A stretch of DNA of 64,000 nt from Microbulbifer sp. MI-G (GTDB lineage Bacteria; Pseudomonadota; Gammaproteobacteria; Pseudomonadales; Cellvibrionaceae), in contig NZ_CP098023.1 of NCBI RefSeq assembly GCF_030440425.1, positions 2,974,501 through 3,038,500 of the forward strand, written 5' to 3'. Below, one piece after another: positions 38,304 through 48,331 of the stretch. Numbering within the stretch: the stretch's first letter is position 1; each line of letters starts with the position of its first letter. The notes under the pieces are model-generated. The model saw only the letters and a program-made list of their open reading frames with translations, was not told where the DNA came from and did not search any database. The translations under genes and the position numbers were made by a program.

Positions 38304-39926
38304 ATGACAAGTGAAAGCCTGGCGCTGAATCGCGCCACAGACATACGACAGTTGCGATCCCATTACGAACAACACAAGTGGTCCCTGCGCAAGCTTTTCT
38401 CCACCGACCCAGACCGCGCTGCACACTTTAGCCTGGAAGCTGCAGGGATCTACCTGGACTACAGTAAAAACCATTTGCGCAGGGATACTCTGCAACTATT
38501 GCTGGATTACGCCGCAGACCAGCAGTTAAACGATCAAATCGCCGCGCTGCTCAGTGGAGCCATTGTCAACAATACCGAGCATCGTCCGGCCCTGCACACC
38601 GCCCTGCGCTTTCAGGGGCAGCCGCAAACCGAACACGAGCGCGCCGTGGAGGATTGCCGCACACAAATGCGACAGTTCTCCGAGAGCATCCACCAGCAAA
38701 CCTGGCGGGGTTTTAACGGCAACCCCATTCGCCATATTGTCCATATCGGCATCGGCGGCTCCGATCTCGGCCCGCGCATGGTGGTGGAGGCGCTGCACCC
38801 GTGGCACAAAGCGCATCTCCAGGTACATTTTGTGGCGAATATTGACGGTGCCGATCTGGACGATACCCTCGTGAATCTGCACCCACAGGAAACCCTGTTT
38901 ATTGTGGCCTCGAAGTCTTTTTCCACCCTGGAAACCCGCGAGAATGCCCTGTCCGCGCGCCGCTGGATTCTGGCCGGTGGCTGCACCGAAAAGCAACTCG
39001 CCAAACACTTTGTTGCGGTGAGCAGCAATGTGGTTGCCGCCCAGGATTTCGGGATCGCTCCCGAGAATATTTTTCCCATGTGGAGCTGGGTAGGCGGGCG
39101 TTATTCGCTCTGGTCCGCGATCGGACTGCCGATCGTATTGGCCTGCGGTTACGAGGTCTTCGAGCAGTTACTGCAGGGCGCTCACGCAATGGACCAGCAC
39201 TTTGCCACCACGCCACTGAAACACAATCTGCCGGTGGTCATGGCACTTGTCCACTTCTGGTACCGCCAGTGCTGGCACACGGGCAGCCAGGTGGTGCTTC
39301 CCTATGCACAGCGACTGGCCAGGTTCCCCGCCTGGCTGCAGCAGCTGGACATGGAGAGCCTGGGTAAAAGTGTGGATAGAAGCGGGCGGGCTCTGGACTA
39401 CCCCAGCGGGAGCGTGATCTGGGGCACAGAGGGCAGCAACGGACAGCACTCCTTCCACCAGTTGCTGCATCAGGGGACCGATCTGATCCCCGCGGATTTT
39501 ATTGCCGTCAAGGCTCCAACCTCGCAATTGCACGCGCAACACCGCTGGCTGCTGGCCTGTTGTATCAGCCAGAGCCAGGCCCTCTTGCAAGGGAAGTCCC
39601 TGCACCAGGCCCGCCAGGAACTGGAGGAGGCCGGTTATACCCACCGCGAGGCCCACGCCCTGGCGCCCCACAAGGTGATTCCGGGCAACCGCCCCAGCAA
39701 CACCCTGATTCTGGAAAAGTTGGACCCCCACCACCTGGGAGCCCTGCTGGCGCTTTACGAGCACAAGGTCTATGTGGGCGGCTGCCTGCTGGGTATCAAT
39801 CCCTTTGATCAGTGGGGGGTGGAACTGGGCAAACAACTGAGCTCAAAAATCCACAGTGCCGCCGGTGGCGCGGTGCCCGAGGACTGGGACAGTTCAACCC
39901 GCAGCCTGATGGAAAAGCTGTTGTAA
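38304..39926 (+). CDS. pgi: Glucose-6-phosphate isomerase
   Basis: A 540-residue cytosolic enzyme that interconverts glucose-6-phosphate and fructose-6-phosphate. Family signatures are visible: VHIGIGGSDLGPRM, the catalytic Glu region in GGRYSLWSAIGLP, and the C-terminal SIS-domain stretch with GVELGKQLSSKI. Length matches other bacterial Pgi. It stands alone with its own promoter region, after a terminator, and converges with the slipin operon. Confidence 0.98.
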   Translation: MTSESLALNRATDIRQLRSHYEQHKWSLRKLFSTDPDRAAHFSLEAAGIYLDYSKNHLRRDTLQLLLDYAADQQLNDQIAALLSGAIVNNTEHRPALHTALRFQGQPQTEHERAVEDCRTQMRQFSESIHQQTWRGFNGNPIRHIVHIGIGGSDLGPRMVVEALHPWHKAHLQVHFVANIDGADLDDTLVNLHPQETLFIVASKSFSTLETRENALSARRWILAGGCTEKQLAKHFVAVSSNVVAAQDFGIAPENIFPMWSWVGGRYSLWSAIGLPIVLACGYEVFEQLLQGAHAMDQHFATTPLKHNLPVVMALVHFWYRQCWHTGSQVVLPYAQRLARFPAWLQQLDMESLGKSVDRSGRALDYPSGSVIWGTEGSNGQHSFHQLLHQGTDLIPADFIAVKAPTSQLHAQHRWLLACCISQSQALLQGKSLHQARQELEEAGYTHREAHALAPHKVIPGNRPSNTLILEKLDPHHLGALLALYEHKVYVGGCLLGINPFDQWGVELGKQLSSKIHSAAGGAVPEDWDSSTRSLMEKLL

Positions 39927-39951
39927 GCAGGTTTTACCGATCCAAAAGATA

Positions 39952-39980
39952 CAAAAAAAGCCGTAGGTGGAATACGGCTT
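39952..39980 (-). terminator. Intrinsic terminator of the NfeD-slipin operon
   Basis: AAGCCGTA and TACGGCTT form an 8-bp stem (39958-39980). Read on the minus strand it is followed by TTTTTTTGTATC. It lies between convergent pgi and slipin and fits the slipin side best. Confidence 0.85.
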
Positions 39981-40041
39981 CCTGAATCCAAGCTCTTTCG
40001 TACCGGGCCACCCGGTACGTGAAGACTGCAGGTTGACCGCA

Positions 40042-40806
40042 CTAAGTGCCGGACGCCCTCCCGCGTTTCAAAAGCGGTTCAATCAGATCCAGCGGCAGGG
40101 GGAACACCAGTGTGGAACTGTTGTTCGCCCCGGCAATATCGATCATGGTCTGCATATAGCGCAGGGTAATCGCATTGGCATTCTTAGACAGTTGATCGGC
40201 CGCTTCGGTGAGTTTCAGCGCGGCCTGGGCCTCCCCTTCCGCATGGATGACCTTGGCCCGCCGCGCGCGCTCGGCCTCTGCCTGCTGGGCTATCGCGCGC
40301 ACCATGCTTTCATCGAGATCAATATGCTTGATCTCCACATTGGTGACCTTAACCCCCCAGGCATCTGTCTGCTCATCCAGAATATTCTGTATATCCACAT
40401 TCAGCTTGTCCCGTTCGGACAGCATTTCATCCAGTTCGTGTTTGCCCAGCACCGAACGCAGGGTTGTCTGAGACAGCTGGCTTACCGCTTCGTGATAGTA
40501 CTCCACATTGATAATGGCAGACTGCGGATTGATCACCCGGTAGTACACCACAGCATTCACTTTCACCGAAACGTTATCGCGACTGATGACATCCTGGGTG
40601 GGCACATCCATCACCACAGTGCGCAAATCCACCCGCTCCATGGTCTGGATAATGGGGATAATAATGATCAGGCCCGGCCCCTTGACCGTTTGGAAACGAC
40701 CGAGAAAAAACACCACTGCCCGTTCATACTCCCGCAAAATGCGGATGGCATACATCAACAGCAGTACCACTGCCAATGCCAGCAGCCCAATAAAATAGCT
40801 GACCAT
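40042..40806 (-). CDS. Slipin (stomatin-like SPFH protein)
   Basis: A 254-residue membrane protein. One N-terminal hydrophobic segment (residues ~3-23) is followed by an SPFH/band-7 domain with [34 protein letters not shown] and a coiled, Ala/Glu-rich stretch ([31 protein letters not shown] composition). Slipins form oligomers in membrane microdomains and are the usual partner of NfeD proteases, as here. Its gene follows nfeD by 154 bp. The closest known group is prokaryotic stomatin (YbbK/PH1511-like). Confidence 0.93.
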   Translation of the reverse strand: MVSYFIGLLALAVVLLLMYAIRILREYERAVVFFLGRFQTVKGPGLIIIIPIIQTMERVDLRTVVMDVPTQDVISRDNVSVKVNAVVYYRVINPQSAIINVEYYHEAVSQLSQTTLRSVLGKHELDEMLSERDKLNVDIQNILDEQTDAWGVKVTNVEIKHIDLDESMVRAIAQQAEAERARRAKVIHAEGEAQAALKLTEAADQLSKNANAITLRYMQTMIDIAGANNSSTLVFPLPLDLIEPLLKRGRASGT

Positions 40807-40960
40807 TTTATATCTCCCTATGTTTTCTCATCGAACTCAGCAGACACCAACGGACAGACCGCAACCAGGCGCCTCTCTATGGAACCGGCGCGCCATTCAC
40901 TATCCCATTGCCGCTCTTATGGGAAGACTTGCCCGCCGAATCTCTACTACAGAAAATTGT

Positions 40961-42391
40961 CTAACAGGCTTCCACAGACAGCAGTAAACCCTGTTGGGCG
41001 ATAACGCGCACCTGCTGACCGGGCACCAGGCTATCCTCACTCTTTGCCCGCCAAATTTCCCCATCCAGATGCACGAGGATTTCCAACGGCTGCACATCAC
41101 TGACCACCGCTGTGCGCCCCACCAGTGCCTGCTCTATGGGAACCCGCGGTTTGCGCAGACTCCTGCGCACCGCCATTAAAAAAATCAGCAGAAACAGCCC
41201 GCTCACGCCGGCAATCGCACCAATCAGCTTGCGGGACACCTGCATGCCCGGCACATCGGTGTCAATCAACATGACAGAACCAATCACCAACGCAATGACC
41301 CCGCCTATACCCAGGGCGCCAAAACTCGGCATAAAGAGCTCCGCCACAATCAGCAGAGCCCCGACAATGATCAATGCCAGGCCAGCGTAGTTCACCGGCA
41401 ATACCTGCAGGGCATAAAATGCCAACAACAGGCAGATGACCCCGACAATGCCCGGTACAAAGGCACCGGGACTGTAGCCCTCAAAAATCAGGCCATAGAT
41501 ACCGATCAACAGCAGGATATAGGCCACTTGTGGATTGGTAATCAGCGCCAGCAACTCATTGCGCCAGTCCGGTTCATAGCTTTCAATAGGCAGTTCGGCC
41601 ACATCAGAGGAAATCGTCTCCTCTCCGGCATCGAGCAGTACTGTGCGCCCTGCAATCTGCTGCAACAAATCCTGATCGTTCTTGGCCACAATATCGATCA
41701 CATGCATTTCCAGTGCCTCAGGGGCAGTCAGGGTCGCCGCCTCGCGCACAGCTTTCTCCGCCCAATCGGCGTTGCGCCCGTGGCGCTGCGCCAGACCCCG
41801 GATAAAGGCCACGGAATCATTGATCACCTTGCGCTCCATGGCAGTGCCGCTCAGCGGCTTCTCCTCCTTGTCCCCCTCACTGTCTTCGCCGTTTTCCCGC
41901 TCCTTTTCCTTCTCCTGTGGTTGTTCACGCTCCGCGGGTTTCCCACCCGGAGTGGGTGTTCCCGGAGGCCCACCGATCTGCACCGGCGTTGCAGCTCCCA
42001 GGGTGGTGGCCGGGGCCATCGCTGCGATTTGGCTGGCATAGAGGATATAGGTACCGGCACTGGCAGCGCGCGCGCCGGAGGGGTACACATAGGTGGCAAC
42101 AGGGATCGGGGAGGAGAGGATATGCTGGATAATATCGCGGGAAGCGGCATCGAGACCGCCCGGGGTATCGATATGTACAAGAATAAGTTGCGCGCCGCGC
42201 GCCTGTGCCTCCTCCGTCGCGCGTGTAAAGTAATCGGTGGTGGCGGGGCCTATAGCGCCGCTGATTGACATCAGGGCAACGTGGGGAAAGGGTTCCTCCT
42301 GAGCGCTACTTCCGGCAACCAATAGAGCGAGAAACAGCGCCAGGGTGGCGACACTGCGCAAGAATACCGCAGGCGAAATCTGGTGCAACAT
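40961..42391 (-). CDS. NfeD-family (long form) ClpP-class membrane serine protease
   Basis: A 476-residue membrane protease. After a signal sequence (residues ~8-30) comes a ClpP-like domain with the HIDTPGG segment, the catalytic Ser in PSGARAASAGT and a conserved Lys in ERKVIND. A charged Glu/Lys/Pro-rich loop (residues ~155-185) interrupts it. Four to five transmembrane helices follow and an OB-fold C-terminus (LVGRTAVVSDVQPLEILVHLDGEIWRAKS segment). Long NfeD proteins cleave stomatin. I start at ATG 42391; the frame runs to 42481 without a better start. Confidence 0.92.
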   Translation of the reverse strand: MLHQISPAVFLRSVATLALFLALLVAGSSAQEEPFPHVALMSISGAIGPATTDYFTRATEEAQARGAQLILVHIDTPGGLDAASRDIIQHILSSPIPVATYVYPSGARAASAGTYILYASQIAAMAPATTLGAATPVQIGGPPGTPTPGGKPAEREQPQEKEKERENGEDSEGDKEEKPLSGTAMERKVINDSVAFIRGLAQRHGRNADWAEKAVREAATLTAPEALEMHVIDIVAKNDQDLLQQIAGRTVLLDAGEETISSDVAELPIESYEPDWRNELLALITNPQVAYILLLIGIYGLIFEGYSPGAFVPGIVGVICLLLAFYALQVLPVNYAGLALIIVGALLIVAELFMPSFGALGIGGVIALVIGSVMLIDTDVPGMQVSRKLIGAIAGVSGLFLLIFLMAVRRSLRKPRVPIEQALVGRTAVVSDVQPLEILVHLDGEIWRAKSEDSLVPGQQVRVIAQQGLLLSVEAC

Positions 42392-42555
42392 GCAGCTTCC
42401 CCGGATGCGATTGCGCAGGCGGCCCGGCCGGCACAGGCAGCACCGGCGCGGAAGGGCTGCGCTTGACCCCTGCCACAACAACCAAAGCCCGTTGAAGTCG
42501 GGCCCATGTCATCAGGTTAACAGAAATACGCGATAGAATCCGGAAACAAATTCCG

Positions 42556-43578
42556 TTACGGTAATACTGGATTGCGGCGACTGTGCCAGCGCACTTCGTG
42601 GGCGTATTGGTGTACCTTGCCTTCCACCCCCAGAAGCAATGCAAACAGCGCCATGCGTACCAACAGGCCATTATCCGTCTGGCGAAAAATGGCCAGGCTC
42701 GGATGCTCGTTCAAATCGGTATCCAGCTCATTGGCCTCGGCGCGGGAATCCCGTGGCAGCGGATGCATAATAACCGTGTTGGGCTGCGCGAAGCGGGTGA
42801 AAATTTCCCGGTTCAGGCGGAAGCGGCCGCGGTAGAGGTTGGCCTCCGCCTGGGAGGCGAAGCGTTCCTCCTGAATGCGGGTGGAATAAACGATATTCAC
42901 ATCTGCTATGGAAGTCTCCAACTGGTCGGTTACCGTCACCCGATGACCAGCGGCACACAATTTTTCCACCACCGCTTCCGGCATCGCCAGCTCCGGTGGC
43001 GACACCAGCACCACCCGCACCTTGCCAAACAGACACAACAGCTTGCACAGGGAGTGCACGGTGCGGCCGTGCTTGAGATCGCCGATCATGGCGATTCGGA
43101 AATCGTCCAAAGTGCGGGTCTGTGCAGCCAGCTCTTTGCGGATGGTATAGAGATCCAGCAGTGCCTGGGTCGGGTGTTCATTGGCACCGTCGCCACCGTT
43201 GACCACCGGCACCCGGCTCGCAGCGGCAAACTCCGCCACAGAGCCCGCTTGCGGATGGCGCATGCAGATCACATCGCTGTAACCTGACAACACCCGCGCC
43301 GTATCGTATAGGGATTCCCCCTTGGCCATGGCACTGGCGGTAATGCCCACGGTTTCACGCACGGTACCGCCGAGCAGGTTAAAGGCAGCACCGAAGCTGA
43401 GCCGGGTGCGGGTGCTCGGCTCCATAAACATATTGCCGAGGATCGCCCCCTCCAGTACCCGGGTCACTTTTTCACGGCGGGCATAGGGGTTCATAGCGTC
43501 GGCCACATCGAAAACGCGCTCTATATCGGCGCGCTCGAACTGGCTGACGGAGAGAATATTGGCTCCGATAAAGTCCAT
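42556..43578 (-). CDS. pyrB: Aspartate carbamoyltransferase catalytic subunit
   Basis: A 340-residue enzyme of pyrimidine synthesis that joins carbamoyl phosphate and aspartate. The carbamoyl-phosphate site PSTRTRLSF is present, together with HPTQALLDLYT and MHPLPR near the C-terminus. It is about 30 residues longer than E. coli PyrB, as in some other gammaproteobacteria. No pyrI regulatory-subunit gene or dihydroorotase lies next to it. It is 112 bp downstream of sbcB. Confidence 0.96.
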   Translation of the reverse strand: MDFIGANILSVSQFERADIERVFDVADAMNPYARREKVTRVLEGAILGNMFMEPSTRTRLSFGAAFNLLGGTVRETVGITASAMAKGESLYDTARVLSGYSDVICMRHPQAGSVAEFAAASRVPVVNGGDGANEHPTQALLDLYTIRKELAAQTRTLDDFRIAMIGDLKHGRTVHSLCKLLCLFGKVRVVLVSPPELAMPEAVVEKLCAAGHRVTVTDQLETSIADVNIVYSTRIQEERFASQAEANLYRGRFRLNREIFTRFAQPNTVIMHPLPRDSRAEANELDTDLNEHPSLAIFRQTDNGLLVRMALFALLLGVEGKVHQYAHEVRWHSRRNPVLP

Positions 43579-43690
43579 GATGACTCCGTGGGTTGTGCCT
43601 TGTGGGCGCCAAATTATTGCGAGCGGGATTTTACTCAGGCACCGTCACAGAGCCCAGCCCGGAAACAGCCTCTGGCGGAAATCAACCCCT

Positions 43691-45118
43691 TCAAGCCAAC
43701 AGGTTATCGCCCCAGTTCTCCAGTTCAGCGATCAGCGCAGCCCGCTCCGGATACTGCGCGCGCAACTCGCTGAGCTGGCGGAAGTAGGTCTCCAGCGTAA
43801 TGGAAGCCCCCGCAGCGGGTTCGGTCAGGCGCCGGAAGCACCATATCTGCCAGCGCTGCTGCTCCTGGTCGGACAAGGTCTCCGGGAAGTTGCGCGCACG
43901 CAGACGGAACAACAATTCCGGCAGGCGCTGATCGCTGAAGGGCACCTCGCCGGCCAGAGCCGCCGGCCCGCGCTCAGCGAGGTTGCGATGCAGCTCGCGG
44001 CACAGATCCCGGTCGGCATCACTGAGGAATCCGCTGTAGAGAGCCCCCTCGACATCGCGCTCGGGGAAATGTTGAGCGAGATACACTTTGTGCAGTTTTT
44101 TTGTGAGATCGACATTGCGCAGCTTTTGCCAGTTGGCCTCGCAGGCGGTGCGGTCAATACCCAACTCCCCTGCACGCTTGTCACTGAGCATATTCGCCGG
44201 GGCCACTACCGGGCACTTGTTCAGGTGGATCAGCTTGAGCCCCACCGGCAGCTCGCCCTCGCCAAGCTGGTCACGGGCAGTGTAAAGCCGCTCCCCCAGC
44301 GCGTCCGCATCCAGGTTAAACAGCGGCTCCGGGTCCATGGCCAGGTTGGCGGCAATAATGGCATTGCGGTTCACCGGATGACTGGCCAGCGGCATCACAT
44401 AGGTCAAATGGCCATGGCTGGCGGAAACCTTACCGGAGATATGCAGCAGCGGGCGGCGCTCGCGCATATCAATCAACTTGCTCACCGCCTGCTTGCGGCG
44501 CAGGCGGAAGACATAATCATACAGTTTGGGCTGCTGCTTGCGCACCAGCCGCGCCAAATCAATAGTGGCGTGGACATCCGACAGGGCATCGTGGGCGCCC
44601 TCATGGGCAATACCATTGGCAGCCGTCAGCTCCTGCAGGCGAAAAGACGGCGCGCCGTCCTCCCGGTTTGGCCACTGGATACCCTCCGGGCGCAGGGCAT
44701 AGGTAAGGCGCACCATATCGATAATATCCCAGCGACTGTTGCCGCAGCGCCACTCGCGCTCATAGGGATCGAGCAGGTTGCGATACAGCGTGTAGCGGGT
44801 GACTTCGTCATCAAAACGCAAGCTGTTGTAACCCACACCGCAAGTACCCGGGGCGCCCAGCTCGGCGAGAATGCGCTGGATAAAATCAATTTCCGGCACC
44901 CCCTTGGCCAGCGCGCTCTGGGGGCTGATGCCGGTAACCAGACTGGCTGCGGGCTGCGGCAGGCAGTCCGCCGCAGGGCGGCAGTACAGCATCAGCGGCT
45001 CGCCGACAATCGTGAGTGCTTCGTCGGTTCGGATACCGGCAAACTGCGCCGGCTTGTCCACACTCGGGTCTGTGCCCCAGGTTTCATAATCGTGCCAGTA
45101 AAGAGTGCTTGAACTCAC
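43691..45118 (-). CDS. sbcB: Exodeoxyribonuclease I
   Basis: A 475-residue 3'-5' single-strand DNA exonuclease of the DEDDh type, used in mismatch repair and recombination. The N-terminal exo I motif is [24 protein letters not shown] and the later [16 protein letters not shown] carry the other catalytic residues. The GTG at 45118 is favoured because GGAGG lies just upstream and it gives [12 protein letters not shown], close to the E. coli start; ATGs at 45142/45145 are alternatives. It is divergent from argS. Confidence 0.95.
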   Translation of the reverse strand: MSSSTLYWHDYETWGTDPSVDKPAQFAGIRTDEALTIVGEPLMLYCRPAADCLPQPAASLVTGISPQSALAKGVPEIDFIQRILAELGAPGTCGVGYNSLRFDDEVTRYTLYRNLLDPYEREWRCGNSRWDIIDMVRLTYALRPEGIQWPNREDGAPSFRLQELTAANGIAHEGAHDALSDVHATIDLARLVRKQQPKLYDYVFRLRRKQAVSKLIDMRERRPLLHISGKVSASHGHLTYVMPLASHPVNRNAIIAANLAMDPEPLFNLDADALGERLYTARDQLGEGELPVGLKLIHLNKCPVVAPANMLSDKRAGELGIDRTACEANWQKLRNVDLTKKLHKVYLAQHFPERDVEGALYSGFLSDADRDLCRELHRNLAERGPAALAGEVPFSDQRLPELLFRLRARNFPETLSDQEQQRWQIWCFRRLTEPAAGASITLETYFRQLSELRAQYPERAALIAELENWGDNLLA

Positions 45119-45288
45119 GCTACCTCCATCATTTGGCGGCATCATACCATCCACTGCCACAGCATCTGGACACCTGTATCGAGATTTGGCTGATAGACGG
45201 CCACCATCCCCCGCAAGCATTGGTTGCAAAGCCGCCAGCGCCGATTAAAATTCGGCGTTTCCCCGAATGTAAGACAGCGTTTCCCCCT

Positions 45289-47025
45289 ATGAATATTCGC
45301 CAACGCCTCTCCGATCAATTCCAGGCCGCCATGATCGCCGCCGGTATTCCCGAAGACTGCGGCCCCGTCGTGGCACCTGCGAAGAAAGCCGGATTTGGCG
45401 ACTACCAGGCCAACGGTGCCATGGCCGCCGCCAAGCGCATGGGCACCAACCCCCGCGAGCTGGCCAGCAGGATCCTTGAGCAGCTGGACAAGGGGGAGAT
45501 GATTGAGAGGGTCGAGATCGCCGGCCCCGGTTTTATGAACATTCACCTGAGTGAGCCGTGGCTGGGTCGGCAACTGGCTATTGCCAAAGGGGATAAGCGC
45601 CTGAATATCGCCCCGGTGGCAGAACCAAGGACCGTGGTGATCGACTATTCCAGCCCCAACCTGGCCAAGGAAATGCATGTGGGCCACCTGCGCACCACGA
45701 TTATTGGTGATGCCCTGGCGCGCCTGCTGGAATTCCAGGGTCACACAGTGATTCGACAGAACCATATGGGCGACTGGGGCACCCAGTTCGGCATGTTGCT
45801 GGCGCATCTGTCCGACAAGCTGGCCGATAGCAATGCGGAAGTGGCGCTGGCCGACCTGGAGGTTTTCTACCGGGAAGCCAAGGTGCGCTTTGACGACGAG
45901 GAAGGCTTCGCCGACCGCGCGCGCGATTATGTGGTGCAACTGCAAGGCGGCGACGAACAGTGCCTGAAGCTGTGGAAACAGTTTATCACTGTCTCCATCA
46001 GCCACTGCGAGGACATCTACTCCAGGCTGAATGTCACCCTCAAACACAGAGACATTTACGCTGAGAGCGAGTACAACGACGACCTGCCGGTACTGGTGAA
46101 AGAACTGCTGGATAACGGCATCGCCGTGGAAGATCAGGGCGCCATCGTGGTATTTTTGGAAGAGATGGCCGATAAAGAGGGCAACCCCAGCCCGATGATA
46201 ATCCAGAAAAAAGGCGGCGGTTACCTGTACGCCACCACCGACCTGGCCGCCATCCGCTACCGCGCCAACCAGCTCAAGGCCGATCGCATGCTCTACGTGG
46301 TGGATGCGCGCCAGTCCCTGCACTTGCAACAGGCGTTCACCGCTTCGCGCAAAGCGGGTTTTGTGGCGGAATCCGTTGCCCTGGAGCACTGCACATTCGG
46401 CACCATGATGGGCAACGACGGCAAGCCGTTTAAAACCCGTACCGGCGGCACGGTAAAACTGGCAGCCCTGCTGGACGAAGCGGTGGAGCGTGCGGAAAAG
46501 CTGGTGGCCGGGAAAAACCCCCAGTTGGATGCAAACACCTGTGCAGAGATCGCCCGCAAGGTAGGTATCGGCGCGGTGAAATATGCCGACCTGAGCAAGA
46601 CTCGCACCAACGACTACCTCTTCAACTGGGAATCCATGCTCAGCTTCGAGGGCAACACCGCCCCCTACCTGCAATATGCTTATACCCGTGTGCGCAGTAT
46701 TTTCCGCAAAGCCGGTATTGCGCCAAGCGAGCTGCAGGGCGAAATCCTGCTGGAAACAGCGGAAGAACGCGCCCTGGGCATCAAACTGGCCCAGTTTGGT
46801 GAAGTGCTGGACCAGGTGGCCAAAGACACCTTCCCGCACGTGTTGTGTACCTACCTGTACGAGCTGGCCAGTACCTATATGCGCTTCTACGAAGCCTGTC
46901 CGGTGCTGAAAGAAGGCGTGGGCGAAAAACACCGGCAAAGCCGCCTGCAGTTATGTGCACTGGTAGCCCGCACCATCGCTACCGGTCTTGACCTGCTTGG
47001 TATTGAAGTGATGGAGCAGATGTAG
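45289..47025 (+). CDS. argS: Arginine-tRNA ligase
   Basis: A 578-residue class I synthetase that charges tRNA-Arg. The HIGH-like motif is HVGH in [13 protein letters not shown]. The N-terminal ArgRS-specific domain and the C-terminal helical anticodon-binding domain with [21 protein letters not shown] are visible. As in many ArgRS the KMSKS motif is replaced (RTGGTVKL). ATG 45289 gives [11 protein letters not shown], length equal to E. coli (577). The frame is open further upstream, but that part overlaps sbcB. Confidence 0.98.
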   Translation: MNIRQRLSDQFQAAMIAAGIPEDCGPVVAPAKKAGFGDYQANGAMAAAKRMGTNPRELASRILEQLDKGEMIERVEIAGPGFMNIHLSEPWLGRQLAIAKGDKRLNIAPVAEPRTVVIDYSSPNLAKEMHVGHLRTTIIGDALARLLEFQGHTVIRQNHMGDWGTQFGMLLAHLSDKLADSNAEVALADLEVFYREAKVRFDDEEGFADRARDYVVQLQGGDEQCLKLWKQFITVSISHCEDIYSRLNVTLKHRDIYAESEYNDDLPVLVKELLDNGIAVEDQGAIVVFLEEMADKEGNPSPMIIQKKGGGYLYATTDLAAIRYRANQLKADRMLYVVDARQSLHLQQAFTASRKAGFVAESVALEHCTFGTMMGNDGKPFKTRTGGTVKLAALLDEAVERAEKLVAGKNPQLDANTCAEIARKVGIGAVKYADLSKTRTNDYLFNWESMLSFEGNTAPYLQYAYTRVRSIFRKAGIAPSELQGEILLETAEERALGIKLAQFGEVLDQVAKDTFPHVLCTYLYELASTYMRFYEACPVLKEGVGEKHRQSRLQLCALVARTIATGLDLLGIEVMEQM

Positions 47026-47188
47026 TTGTCTCTGCCAGGCTCCAGTGCCAAAAACCTATTGCGGGGCAGGAGCTAAACCAACTCTTCATCGGCTCATTGG
47101 TAGTAATTAACGACCGGGCTAATAGGTGCAAATCAACAACTTTGGCATACAGAGTTTCTCGAGAGGCAATTGCATAAAAATTACACTA

Positions 47189-47968
47189 TTAATTTTTTCC
47201 GGGTATGCCGACAATACTTATCATCTCTTGCAAATTTTTAACAACATGGTCGGGCTTTGACATAAATGGATACAGTGGCTTACCTGGGCGGGCGACAAAA
47301 ACCGTTTGCAGACCCACATTCTTTGCCCCCATCAAATCCCAGGCGTGCGCCGCCACCATCATGGCCTCTGCGGGCTGCACACCAAGGTCCTTCAGTACCA
47401 GTCGATACGTATCGGGATGGGGTTTGTACTTCCGTATGGCTTCCACACTGTAGCTTTTGTCAAAAAAATCACTCAGTCCGGCATGTTTGAGCTGCTTTTC
47501 CACCCCCTTGAAAGAGGAGTTTGTCAGGCTGACGATCTTGTAGTCCCCCTTTGACAAAGTCGCCAAGCCAGGCGCAACATCCGCATGTGGTGGCAGTGAG
47601 CCCAGCGGCGTGACGATGGCATTTTTGGCTTGTGCATAGGTGAGCTTAATACCCTGTGTTTCAGCGACCATCATTAGTGCGGCAGTACCGATTTCACCAA
47701 AGTCGTGATATGTATCACTGAGGGTTTCCACTAGTGAATAATGCAGCATGGTTGTAAACCACAGCGGCAGCAGATCTTCGCGTTCCCCTAAAATTTTAGC
47801 AACAGATCGCCTGACAGGCTCGAGATCCAAAAGCGTTTCATTAACATCAAAAATAATCACCTTTGGCTTGGTTGTGATACCGGTTGCAAGAGATTGAGCG
47901 GGAATTACATAGGCTGTCATAGAAAAAATCACCCACAACATTGTGTAATAGAACTTCCAGTTCACCAC
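47189..47968 (-). CDS. Exported haloacid dehalogenase-like (type II) hydrolase
   Basis: A 259-residue HAD-superfamily protein like type II 2-haloacid dehalogenases. The nucleophile Asp is at about residue 41 in IIFDVNETLLDL; SLTNSS is motif II, the Lys of motif III is in RKYKPHPDTY, and VAAHAWDLMGAKNVG is the motif IV region. Most such enzymes are cytosolic, but this one has an N-terminal signal sequence (YYTMLWVIFSMTAYVIPAQSLA) just before the domain. The GTG at 47968 lies 6 nt after GGAGG and gives the whole signal peptide. The substrate is unknown. Confidence 0.85.
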   Translation of the reverse strand: MVNWKFYYTMLWVIFSMTAYVIPAQSLATGITTKPKVIIFDVNETLLDLEPVRRSVAKILGEREDLLPLWFTTMLHYSLVETLSDTYHDFGEIGTAALMMVAETQGIKLTYAQAKNAIVTPLGSLPPHADVAPGLATLSKGDYKIVSLTNSSFKGVEKQLKHAGLSDFFDKSYSVEAIRKYKPHPDTYRLVLKDLGVQPAEAMMVAAHAWDLMGAKNVGLQTVFVARPGKPLYPFMSKPDHVVKNLQEMISIVGIPGKN

Positions 47969-48331
47969 AAGGCACCTCCGGCATCGGTTGAAAATCTTCA
48001 CAGGTATTGATAACTCTGAATCATAGCTTTGTCTCCTCAACGCTTATTGTTTACTTCTGATATATTTTCGATTGTTCAATCACATCGCCGAATGTGACAG
48101 CGTAGTGGAACCATGCGCCACAGGATTGGCATTACCATCTGCCGATATCGATCTGCGTAAAGGCGGCAGGCATGTCACCCGCATAGAAGTGTATGACAAT
48201 TCCGAAAGCGGTACATGAACCGCATCCTTTCTAGGAGGCATGTAGTTCATAAACCGCTTACGCGACGCAGCCCCTATTGAGCGGGTTTCAGACCCACAGA
48301 TTCCGCCGAGGCCCCGCTTTTATATAAAAGA
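47969..48331. other. Intergenic region with a possible coding remnant
   Basis: Within 48084-48218 (+) an open stretch reads ...CATGLALPSADIDLRKGG... and ends in TGA. Its composition resembles protein coding DNA, but it has no start. It may be the remnant of a lost gene. The rest shows no promoter or terminator that I can support. Confidence 0.25.

Noticed and set aside
45142..46938. 598-codon minus-strand frame opposite argS
   Set aside because: Antisense to argS, with the His/Gln/Val-rich look of a shadow; argS is complete and conserved.
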